From: Rosa chinensis
Lineage: Eukaryota; Streptophyta; Magnoliopsida; Rosales; Rosaceae
DNA length: 64,000 nt
NCBI RefSeq assembly: GCF_002994745.2
Contig: NC_037093.1
Span: 19,789,555-19,853,554 of the forward strand
Reading direction: 5' to 3'
In this document: piece after piece, positions 43,901-53,025 of the stretch
Layout: every line of letters begins with the position of its first letter
How positions within the stretch are numbered: position 1 is the first letter of the stretch
Made by a program: the position numbers and the translations under genes
The notes under the pieces: generated by a model
The model's input: the letters and a program-made list of their open reading frames with translations, nothing else
Told to the model about the DNA's origin: nothing
Database searches by the model: none

Positions 43901-46900
43901 GCTACTTATGTTCCCCATCAACAATGCAGCAAAGAACATTAAAGCAACCACATTTACTATGCTGACAACTTATGGTAAGATGAAAATGCATGAACTTAGA
44001 CAACAAAAATATTACTCATAAGACGATAATAAGAGAGAGAATGTTCTTTTCTGATCAGAAACATGTCAAGGAAACACTGTTAGAAATCAAAGTTACAATG
44101 TTTCACTCTTGTTGTAGGACAAGTGTAAGAGAACAAGATAGACAGGAGAGAGAGGAAAGTAGAGTAAACTGATATTAGTAATTACTTGCTTTCACTGTGC
44201 CAAAGCCTCCCCCGTAATATAATAAGATCAAACCATATAAGTTACCAAAGTATAATAAATGTGTAAAAGAATTTAAACCCCAAAGTTATTACTTACTATA
44301 AATATATCATTAACCTGTTAATTCTACTCTATAATATACTGAGAAGAGTATCAATCATCAAGTGGGAAAGTTAAACCAAACAGAGTCCATAGCATACTAA
44401 GTGAAGAGTCTTGAATAGATGATTTAAATAATTGAATTTTAAAAAAACTTTCTGTATGCATTACCAACATATCCAACTTTCATCCCCTTACACACACACT
44501 TAGGTTTTCTATTTCTACATGAACTGCCCTCAAATTAGAAATGCATTGCATGTGCAATCCATGAAATTTTCAATAAATAACAATTCAAGTAAACCTAATT
44601 TCTAAGCTTTGATGCCCGGCATAAATACAAACTGTTTCCTTCTATTAGTCATCAACTACTTTTCAACATTCTTCGGTCTATCAAAACCTTCTGAGGTATG
44701 TTCTCAATTTCAAGTCATGAACCAGTTCAAACAAAACTTACAACTACCCCAGAACAATCAATAAGGGATGGCAACAAAAGGACTGAACAAGCATTTGCAG
44801 ATTATCTAATCTAATGCACAAGAAGCAACAAGTAGATATACACCAACCTAGAAACATGAACTTAATAGACGGTGAATAATGAGGATCATGAAATTAAAAA
44901 CCTGTGCTATGAGTAAACCATTATTTATATACAATCAATAGATATCTGTAGCACCAGGATCCCTACCTTTTGTCCTTCAAAGAAGCAATAACACCGGCAG
45001 CTTCGGTGGGAGAAACAGGTGATAGGGAGTTACCCCTAGAACTCAAATTGGAAGAAGAAGAGGTTCTACTCGGAGTTAAAGGACGAGAAGAGCTCGGGGA
45101 GTTAACAGAGTGAGGATAATAGGACTGCTGTGTTGGAGCATCCTCCTGACGTGGCTGAGCTTGTGGCTCCTGCGATCCCCTGTACATAAACACAATCAAA
45201 ACCTCCATCTTCCAAAACCCAACCACATCAAAACCAAACTAAAATCACAATTCAATGCAATTCGCAACCAATCTAGCATACACAATCAAATCAGTTCATA
45301 AAAATTATCGCAGCTTCAGAAACCAATTCAATCAATCAATACATCAATTCTCACAAACAGTACGCAAAACCGTCATCTTCTATGAAATTGTTAAAATGAA
45401 GGATTCGGTATCGAAATTCACCGCTGGAATTAGAGAAGCTATGATTGAGAAAAACCCCAGCATACAAGGAAAAGCGAAATTACAGATCAAAACGGAGCTG
45501 AGCCGAATCGGAAGCAAGTAGAGTCTGCAGAGCAAAGAGAGAGAGTTGAAGAGGAGAAAGAGTTCGAGAGGTGGAGCTGGGTTTTCCGGTTTGGGTATCA
45601 ACGGTTACGTCACCGAGTCATGGTCGAGATCGATGTTACAACACGCGATAACTTGGCCCTTACTTAGTTCTATCAATCATTCGACACAATCAAACCCTAA
45701 TCGAATTGCAAAATCAACAAGAAATTCAAAACGAGCTGAAACACTAATACTATTTGGAATTCGAAACGAAAAGGTGAATCAACAAAATGCAGGAGAGAAG
45801 AGCTACTGAGAATTTAAAGCAGGAAATCGAAGATGCAGAGAAGGTGTTCGATGAAATTACCGAGAGAGTAATAACGAGAGAGAGAGACTGGTCTTGAGCT
45901 CAGAGTTCCCATTACTGAGCTCTAAACCTTGAGAACTTGAGCGGGAAGTAGATGTGGTTTTGGCGCCAGACGAAGTGAGCTTGAAAGCTTTGCAGGTGAA
46001 CGGTGAAGACGAAGAGAATATGGCGGCTCAAATTTGAAGGTGATTGAAATCAGATCCCTCTTTTTTGTTTTTCTTTTTTCAATAAAAAAAATGTAAGGGT
46101 GGTTCTAGTTGGACCTCCAAATTTGTTATATGGACCTCCATCATTTTTTAATAGTTATTGGACTTTGTCAACTCATATAAAAAGACATATAAGGATACAG
46201 AAAGAGAGAGAAAAGAAAAAAAAAACTCTTCTTACCTCCCACGACAAACTAACGACGTTTTTCTTTTTACTTTTAAAGTATGTTCTTCCTTCAATCTCCC
46301 ATGCTTGGATGCGAGATGAAACATTTGTAGAAATTTTTTAATTGTTATTGTTTTATATTAAAGTCCCATGTTTTGAAGATGGAATTAGATAAGTTTGGCC
46401 TTTATAGTTGTAAGCAAAACTACTCCTTATTTGTTTCAACTTTAAGAAGGGATAGATGAATGCAACAGTAACAAAAAATACTTGTAATTTCTCATTAGTT
46501 TGTTCTGCTGCTTCCCTTAGCTTTTTCTTCAAAGCTTATCTTTTCAATTCTCCATGGCTTACGACACTCCAAAATGTTGGATTGATTCATAGAACCGGGG
46601 GAACCAACATCAAAGAATCTCGCTTTTAGAAAATGCTCTTCTTCAAGTTCGAGCGTTAATACCCGGAAAACTCACGAGCAGCGTTAATACCTGAAACTTG
46701 ACTTACTTGACCAGTCCAAATCTGCAATTTGGTCAATTCATTATGCTTCTTCTTATCTTAGTTGAATTAATAGAGATAATAATAATTTTAAAAAAAAATA
46801 GAACAAAATATTGTTGAAGAATAAATTTAATTATTTAAGGATATTTTGGTAAAATTAAGGAGGTGCACTTAGCTATTTAAGTATTTAAAAAAGTGAATTA

Positions 46901-48295
46901 GAGGTCCAATAAGTAGGAGATGTCCAAATAGCAAATTTGGAGGTCCAACTAGAACCCCCCAAAATGTAATATACTTCTATTAAAAAAATATTTGAAAAAA
47001 AAAAATTATAACTTATTTACGACATGTTAGAAAAATAAGTTGTAAAAAACTAATGAAATAACTCGTTTAAGACACACTTATTTGTGTATGCACGCTGTGA
47101 ATGATCTGAATAAACACATTCTGACGGCACACATAATTTGTGCGCCGTAAATAACTGTCTTCATGTGAGCCGTAAAAGACTAATTTTGCTGTAGTGTGAT
47201 TTTGATCCCTTCGACCTGAACAAATCACTATAACTTCACACTCTAGTTTTAACTTATCAAATTGTACTCCAAATAAAATATTTATTATTATGAATAAAGA
47301 CAAATTAGGAATAAGAATAATATCATTATAGACCCTGAACACGAATTATTAGTATGGAACAATAATTGTTCTAGATATACATAATAATGATAAATATGAT
47401 AATCAACTTCAGTGATGGGGATACTGACTTTTTTCTGTCACACATTTTATGGCTATTCATATATACACAACTGCACAATGATATCAAATGCATGAATTAA
47501 TGATCTTTTATCCAATATAATTAACCATAGTTATAAGCTGAGAATTTCATTTTTGACCTATATTGTACTACAGTATATTCACACACACACACACGCAAAA
47601 ATAGTTAATGTCCAGTGAGCTGTAACGTGTATCCTTCTACATAACTCGATCGCTAAATAGTAAATACCAAGAGTCTACTCTCCGGCTACCCAGTTCTTCA
47701 ATAATGATCATAATGCGAATTTTATATCAAGCAGGGTTCCTGAAGTTGGGGATGACCTTCTCTAGCTTATAAATTACCAATTAATAATTAGTCATCAGAA
47801 CATCAACAAGATCGACATTATATTATAAATGGATGCGTCTCAATCCCTTCCAATAATTTTGCAGAGGGTGTATCTTTTGTGGGGAGCGAATGACAAGATC
47901 TTCGACATAGAATCTGCAAGCAACCTCAACAAGTAATTTTACAATTCCTTCAGTTCATGCATGATCTGATTCACAATAATTCATCTACCTTGATTCTAAT
48001 ACAAAACAACTAACTGGTCAATTCACCGAATTTTGTCATAGTAATGGGAATTTATTTTTTGTGCATATCGTAATCAAAACAAAACCGTATATATTATTGA
48101 GATTCTCAAAATTATATGAAAAGAAAAATACTTATGAGTTAAATTGTGATCATTGATAGGCAATTAGGCAACAACGCATCAGTCTATCATATAGAGAAAG
48201 CAGGTCACCTTGTTCAAATGGAGCGACCATTCGTTTATAACAGCCAGCTCAAGAAAATTTTGGCTTCTTTGTCCGAAGATGGGCACCAAGACTAA
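40934..48295 (+). CDS. Alpha/beta-hydrolase (ABHD6/monoacylglycerol-lipase-like), four exons
   Basis: Exons: 40934-41548, 41638-41727, 47865-47932 and 48160-48295. All introns are GT-AG with matching phases, giving 302 aa, a usual length for plant members. The start ATG follows a GA-rich leader. The fold is clear: oxyanion motif FLHGF (residues 53-57), nucleophile elbow GLSYGG (Ser123), acid loop WGANDKIFD (Asp245) and KAGHLVQMERP (His274). An N-terminal hydrophobic stretch (about residues 4-20) might associate with membranes. The reaction is probably ester hydrolysis of a lipid-like or small ester; the substrate is not known. Intron 2 is about 6.1 kb and full of insertions. No stop or frameshift is seen, so the gene looks functional, with the caveat that splicing must skip that intron. 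Confidence 0.85.
41907..42303. mobile_element. Small CACTA (En/Spm) relic in hydrolase intron 2
   Basis: Ends read CACTACAAGTTTCATTT and, inverted, CACTACAGGAATGC. The interior is packed with short variants of GTGTCGTAAAAGAC, like the subterminal repeats of CACTA elements. The expected 3-bp duplication is not seen (ATC versus AAT), so ends may have decayed. Confidence 0.6.
42304..43261. other. Intronic sequence, no gene recognised
   Basis: Two minus-strand open frames (42407-42637, 42650-42865) are seen but match nothing I know. The second includes SEPLGINLDNGVTVDYAK, which looks protein-like, so a captured gene piece is possible. Confidence 0.35.
43270..43683. mobile_element. Tip100-type hAT MITE, 414 bp, in hydrolase intron 2
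   Basis: Ends read CAGTGGCGGATC and, inverted, CACCGGCGGATCC. Exact 8-bp duplications CTGATCAG flank it (43262-43269 and 43684-43691). It shares its first bases with the element at 13396. No coding sequence. Confidence 0.85.
43692..44955. other. AT-rich intronic sequence, no gene recognised
   Basis: No exon of the neighbouring VPS37 fragment or of the host gene could be found here. Short frames only. Confidence 0.4.
44967..45179 (-). pseudogene. VPS37: VPS37 (ESCRT-I) exon fragment, antisense in the hydrolase intron
   Basis: VPS37 is an ESCRT-I subunit for sorting ubiquitinated cargo at endosomes. The minus strand shows an exon of exactly 71 codon-lengths between acceptor TGTACAG and donor AAAAG|GTAGGG. 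It encodes GSQEPQAQPRQEDAPTQQSY, a Ser/Pro-rich stretch and SPTEAAGVIASLKDKR. This is the N-terminal low-complexity region and conserved SPTEAAG motif of plant VPS37 as I recall it. The phases (1 in, 2 out) fit the known protein. The following exons (the Mod(r) domain) are not found in the next 2.5 kb. The upstream GTTGGGTTTTGG near 45225 could be the remnant of the MFxFW start. It is probably a truncated copy. Confidence 0.6.
45180..46087 (-). other. Leader-like sequence upstream of the VPS37 fragment
   Basis: On the minus strand this pyrimidine-rich stretch with an internal TCTGCAG acceptor-like site (about 45524) looks like a 5' untranslated region with an intron. No coding exon is identified. 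Confidence 0.35.
46097..46960. mobile_element. Mutator-type MITE, 864 bp, in hydrolase intron 2
   Basis: Ends read GGGTGGTTCTAGTTGGACCT and, inverted, GGGGGGTTCTAGTTGGACCT, continuing CCAAATTTG. Exact 9-bp duplications AAAATGTAA flank it (46088-46096 and 46961-46969). No transposase. Confidence 0.85.
47020..47196. mobile_element. CACTA-like end fragment
   Basis: The right end is ...GCTGTAGTG (inverted CACTACAGC). Repeats of the GCCGTAAA type precede it, similar to the CACTA relic at 41907-42303. The left end is not found. The interval 47197-47864 to the next exon shows nothing recognisable. Confidence 0.45.
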
Positions 48296-48801
48296 CTAGC
48301 AACTAAATAGATTATGCAACTGGCAGCTGCGCGCTTGTTTGATTTTGAATTAATCCTAAAGTCAATATGATGACCTAAAGTCAATATGATGTGTTTATTA
48401 TTAATCATGTACGGTTTTAATCTAGTGTGTAACTGTGTATTGAGAGGCTTGGCCAATAATTGAAAGTTGTAGTATACGGCTAGTGTTTTTTTTTTTTTTT
48501 TTTTCCCGATCAAAATAAGGACTTCATTAAAGAACGAAAATTACAATGAGAATGGTAACAAGAGCTTCAAAACGAAACTTTGCCCAATGGCCATGAATAT
48601 GAACATGAATATTTAGTTTGAATGTTTTCATTAATGTTGATTGTATTATATATATATATATTTTTTAAATAATGGCAATTCCATTAATAATAGCACATGC
48701 CAAGAAGGTCATTACATACTCACCCGCTAACACATAACAATGGCCAGAATAAGGATTCATGGAGGAGCCACAGTGGACAAGGATTCGTTGATTGTATTAT
48801 A
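48296..48801. other. 3' flank of the hydrolase gene with poly(T) retroposon remnants
   Basis: The gene's 3' untranslated region should lie in the first 150 bp. A T-run at about 48487-48504 followed by CCCGATCAAAATAAGGACTT resembles an inverted LINE/SINE tail (compare TTAATGAAGTTCTTCTTGAT before the A-run at 51550). No second border was found. Confidence 0.4.
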
Positions 48802-48815
48802 TTATGAAACAAAAA

Positions 48816-49791
48816 AAAAGTTTTTTTTTTTTTTATAATCGAGCCACTAGGGTGAATATATATTCATCGAAAGCCAGAATAGGCCATTACATACAATTCC
48901 GCTGCTATTTAGACAGACAAGAAGATAGTGGTAGTACCCACAATGGTATATAAAAAATAGACCAACTCATTGTACAATCAATACGTAGACATAGCGGGAT
49001 CCCCCTTTGGTACTACGCCGGAGGCGCTAGAGAGATCTGGCCCTTCCAACCTACTCTTAACCAATAAATCTAGTTGCCTATAGACCTCAATTGGTGTACC
49101 ACTAGATCCACTGAGAATTAAGTCTACAAGACCAGACCAAATGCAAAAACTAGATGCACAAAGGTGCCTAGAGTGTCCCTGAAACGGAACATTATTTTAA
49201 TTAAGACAAAAACTAAATAACAAAGTGATTGGCCTAACCCTAGCTCAAATTAAAGCCCACAGCAAAGCCCAAAAGAGCAGCTCCAAGAGAAGAGGCCCAC
49301 AACTGCAAGGCCCATTAGGACTTGGCTTGAGCAAGCCTAGATGCCATCTCCAACCTGTGCAGATCCGTGCAGCTCCTTCCGTACCGTCGCCGATGCTGTC
49401 CAGCCACGCTGTCCACGCCACCAAAGCCATCCGACCCAGCATCACTACGAAGCACCGACCTACGCCGCTGCCCAGATCACCAAGAGCCACGCCGCTGCGC
49501 AGACCAAACAGGACCACACCATCGCTTAGATCGCCAGGCACCGCCGTCCCTGCACAACACAACCACCGCCTACCATCATCTGGAAACTCGCCTCCGCCAC
49601 CCAACCAAACCTTGAGCCAATAACCTCTCTCCAGAACTCTCCGAGCGACTAGCCTTTCAAACACCTGTCCGGCAGCGGCCCATTAGAGGCAAGGAGGACC
49701 CTCACCGAGCCCGAGCGCCGCTGGACAAGCGAAAAATTTCAAACCCTAGACCCAAGAGTAGTCCGGGTTTTTTGGAGCTTCTCTCGCTTTT
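48816..49791 (-). mobile_element. Poly(A) retroposon (LINE-derived, non-coding), minus strand
   Basis: A T-run at 48821-48835 is the inverted poly(A) tail. Direct duplications TTATGAAACAAAAA flank the insertion (48802-48815 and 49792-49805). The body on the minus strand begins AGCGAGAGAAGCTCC and has a GC-rich 5' half like plant LINE leaders. No endonuclease or reverse transcriptase is present, so it must have been moved in trans or is an internally deleted LINE. Open frames of 130-140 codons in 49225-49664 are compositional. Confidence 0.7.
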
Positions 49792-49817
49792 TTATGAAAC
49801 AAAAATAAGTTATAATC

Positions 49818-49935
49818 GCTAAATGCCATTTAATTTAGTGGCATAAGTTTACTCTTTGTAATTGAAAGGTCGTGAGATCAACTCATAAAAGACTAGTTGT
49901 TGTAATTCTCAGTTATTTGATATAATAAAAAAAAA
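49818..49935 (+). repeat. SINE, 118 bp, with target duplication
   Basis: It contains GTGGCATAAG (A-box side), GGTCGTGAGATCAACTC (B-box-like) and TTGTAATTCTCAGTTATTTG, then an A-tail. Duplications TTATAATC flank it (49810-49817 and 49936-49943). The layout fits a tRNA-derived SINE transcribed by RNA polymerase III. Confidence 0.7.
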
Positions 49936-49943
49936 TTATAATC

Positions 49944-50350
49944 TAAACAGCCTATACATTGAATTTTACACGATAAAAGAAAAATGAAATATATAAACTT
50001 TAGAACCATAATACTTTTATAATAGCGACATTTCACCATAAATATATGCCTCTTCAAACCGAAAGACTCTTTTCTAGCCATGGTCCACCTTTAACAACTT
50101 GTACCTCCTCAAAGGTTCACATTGCTGCATAACTAATAGCAACACAAACTGGAGGAAAAACACATCTCTAAAGCAAAAGATCTTAGAAAGAACACAGCTA
50201 AAGCAAAAGATCTTAGAAAGAAAAATTAATATAAAAAAAATAATGAAATTCACATTGCTTAATTTGCAATTCACACTCATTCTTTTTTCTTTTAATTGAA
50301 ATTCTTATACAAAGACAAATTGAAAATGCTAAAATAAGAAACGAGGATTG
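49944..50350. other. Spacer with a short tandem duplication
   Basis: No gene recognised. TCTTAGAAAGAACACAGCTAA and AAGCAAAAGATCTTAGAAAG repeats lie at about 50165-50225. Confidence 0.4.
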
Positions 50351-50361
50351 TGGATTATAAA

Positions 50362-51570
50362 GAACGCGCCTCACGCGCCAAGGAAAAGAAAATCAGATCT
50401 CGTGGTTGGCTCTCCCGGCCGGCCGTAGCCAGTGAATCTACCGCTGCGTCTCGGTCCGGGAGGGGCTCTTTGCTTTCTTCTTAGTTTTTCTAGAGTGATT
50501 CGTGGACTTCCAGATTGGTGGGGCGTGGTCAGAGTAGGCTGGGTTCGTGGTGGCGTGGCTCGGAGATCGTACGCTTCCATGGCAAGGCAAGGATGGAAGG
50601 ATGATGCTGGGGGATCGTGGTTACGGCGGAGGGGATGTGCTCTGTCCAGATCAGTCCGATCTGGATTGGGTCTCTTCGAACCGATCTGGGTATGGGTTTG
50701 TTCGGCTGGGCTGGAGTGGTTCCATGGTTCGGACTGGAGGATGGCCTGATGATGGCGGCGGTCCGTCAAGGATAATGGTTGGTTGTTGGCTGTTGGCCTT
50801 TGGGGTGGGTAGATCGATCTCGATCGGTGATACTGGGTGAACGTAGGTGAGGCGCAGCGATAGAGTGGTACTCGCTGCCGGTGATCGATGTCCATGAAGC
50901 ACCGGAAATTTGTGCTGTGGATTGGGCTTCGTTCCGCTGTTACTAGTATTTTAGGACTTGTTTTTTTTGTTTTTGTTTTGTTGCTAATAAGACACTTCAG
51001 GATGTGGCAGTGACAATCTTCCCTTTGGTCTTCTAGTGGGACATTCCTTTCTGGGTTTTGGGTCAGCGAAAAGTCTGGTAGTACCATAGACGAGCATTTA
51101 GGCCTTCTAGTGGGTCTTTCCTATATGGTTTTGGGTAGGAGGCGATGGCTTTTGGAGTAGTGGTGAATTGATGGTGTTGACAATAGGGTGGTAACGGTGT
51201 TGGGTTCACTTTAGTCTCAGGTTTGCGTGTCCGGTAATCTTTTTGGTTGGGTTTAGGTCACAATGAGTGTTGGCTTGGTCGATCAAAACCTGGTTAGGTG
51301 GATTCTGAGTGGCGAGTTAGTGTCAACACAAGTGAGTTGTCTAGTTTCAGAGTTCTTTTTGGCTAGACAAGAAGGGAGATGTCAAAGATTCACTGCTCCT
51401 GCGCTTGTTGTCTTTGCCATATAGTTGTAGTGCAAGTTTTGAGTCAGTCATTATAGAGTTCCAGTGTGAAGTCTAGTGGCCATTTCTGTGTAAGAAATGT
51501 TGCCCAAACTCGTTGTAACCAGTTCATTATTAATGAAGTTCTTCTTGATAAAAAAAAAAAAAAAGGAATT
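50362..51570 (+). mobile_element. Poly(A) retroposon (LINE-derived, non-coding), plus strand
   Basis: Begins near GAACGCGCCTCACGCG and ends with TTAATGAAGTTCTTCTTGAT plus an A-run (51550-51564). TGGATTATAAA occurs on both sides (50351-50361 and 51571-51581) and is the likely target duplication; a few extra bases follow the tail. GC-rich in the first half, T-rich later, no reverse transcriptase. A 238-codon minus-strand frame (50371-51087) matches no family. Confidence 0.65.
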
Positions 51571-51658
51571 TGGATTATAAAATAGGAAGTGTGGATTTCA
51601 CTATCTGTCTAAAAATTCACTTTCTATACCCGAAAATGCTGATTGCAAAAAGTGATAC

Positions 51659-52263
51659 TGTTAAATAGTGATGAGCGTGGCTGTGACCCACTATTGTACC
51701 GATATTGTTCCAACTTAACCACCCAGTAAGTGTTAGGTTTTAATTACAAAATGCCGTGATACAATTGGTTTTGATTTACCCACTTATAAGTTATATTATA
51801 TTTTGTCACTTTTTCTAATATGAGATATTTCTTCTCCAACACGCTCCCTCATGTGTAACCTAAACCTAACTATATGTCTAAATCAATTAACAAACCCAAT
51901 TTTCACATTAAAAATTGGGACACAAGTCTCATATTGCCAACTTGGTCAATATAACAATCCAAGGCCCACATCGGATTTGGTAATAATCTAATCGAAATTT
52001 TTTGATGGCAATATAAGGAACCCAAACTCGGGTCCATGACAATTGGAAACGCAATTGGAAAAAGGCCTGCTGTTATACCATGTTAAACAGTAACAAGCGT
52101 GGCCCATGGCCCACCATTGTAACGATACTGTTCCAACTTAACCACCCGGTAGGTATTGAGTATTAATCATACAAGGTCTTGGTACAATTGAGTGTGATAG
52201 ACCCATTTACAAATTATATTATTTTTTGTCACTTTTCTAATATGAGATCATTTCTCTCCAACA
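51659..52263 (-). mobile_element. Complete TRIM (miniature LTR retrotransposon), 605 bp
   Basis: Two 183-bp direct repeats (51659-51841 and 52081-52263) start TGTTGGAGA on the minus strand and end TTTAACA. Identical 5-bp duplications GATAC flank the whole (51654-51658, 52264-52268). Next to the right-hand LTR, reading on the minus strand, is TGGTATAACAGC, a decayed initiator-Met primer site. Next to the other LTR is a purine tract (GAGGGAGCG). The 239-bp middle has no coding capacity. The LTRs differ at many positions, so it is old. TRIMs depend on other elements' proteins. Confidence 0.88.
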
Positions 52264-52268
52264 GATAC

Positions 52269-53025
52269 CAAGCGCAACTCCTTTTCTAAAGTAATTTTGA
52301 AACACATGATATACCATTACCCTCCATTTTAGAGTTTCCAGCAACTGCAATGGTCATTACCATTACCAATGCCATTACCACCCTAACATAACATGGACCC
52401 GCTAATTTGGTTGCAAAATGTTGCACTCCTATAGCAATTTGCATTTTTGGGATGCGCGCAATGTTATATAAATAACTAGTAACTCCAGATGCATTTGGAA
52501 AGTGACCATTATGAACCAAAAACTTATGTAGGAAAAGAAGTCATCGACTGTTGGTCTCTCTTTCTCTCACTTTCAATAAATTTCTTAGATTAATTAGCTC
52601 CTTTTTCCTTTGATGCATTTTTTTATGAACTCGATTTGCAACATGGACTGGAAATCGAAGCGGTAACTAGTATTATGGACTGCCATTATTTCTTCTTGTT
52701 ATGTATAAAGGAAGCCAGGAAGACACTATAAAATATCTAGATCCTTTTGCTGTTTGGTCCTTGGAAAACGGTACATGTACGTTGCCAATAGCAAAGAAGC
52801 ACTTCAAGCCTAAGTAAAATGTCAGCTAGTGGGGAAGCGGGAAGGTCTCTGATTCTCTTTCGCTCTTTATCTTTCACTGTGAACAAAACGATCCTCTCCT
52901 TCAAGGCTAAGCAATAATCAAAGATATAAAAAGCAATCTAGGCAGATGGATCGAGCTGAACTAGCAAGAACAAATTGATAGCACGCAGAAGGAAGAAACA
53001 GTAGTACATAGGAATTATTTAGATA
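52269..53025 (+). promoter_or_regulatory. Upstream region of the helicase gene
   Basis: This 0.75 kb lies between the TRIM and the start codon at 53026 and must contain the promoter or leader, unless those are further upstream. No single TATA box was convincing, and no other gene is seen. Confidence 0.35.

Noticed and set aside
49225..49664. Overlapping 130-140 codon frames on both strands
   Set aside because: They lie in the GC-rich half of a retroposon; long frames on both strands follow from composition.
50371..51087. 238-codon minus-strand open frame
   Set aside because: It runs antisense through a poly(A) retroposon, has Pro/Arg/Ser-rich low complexity and no recognisable family.
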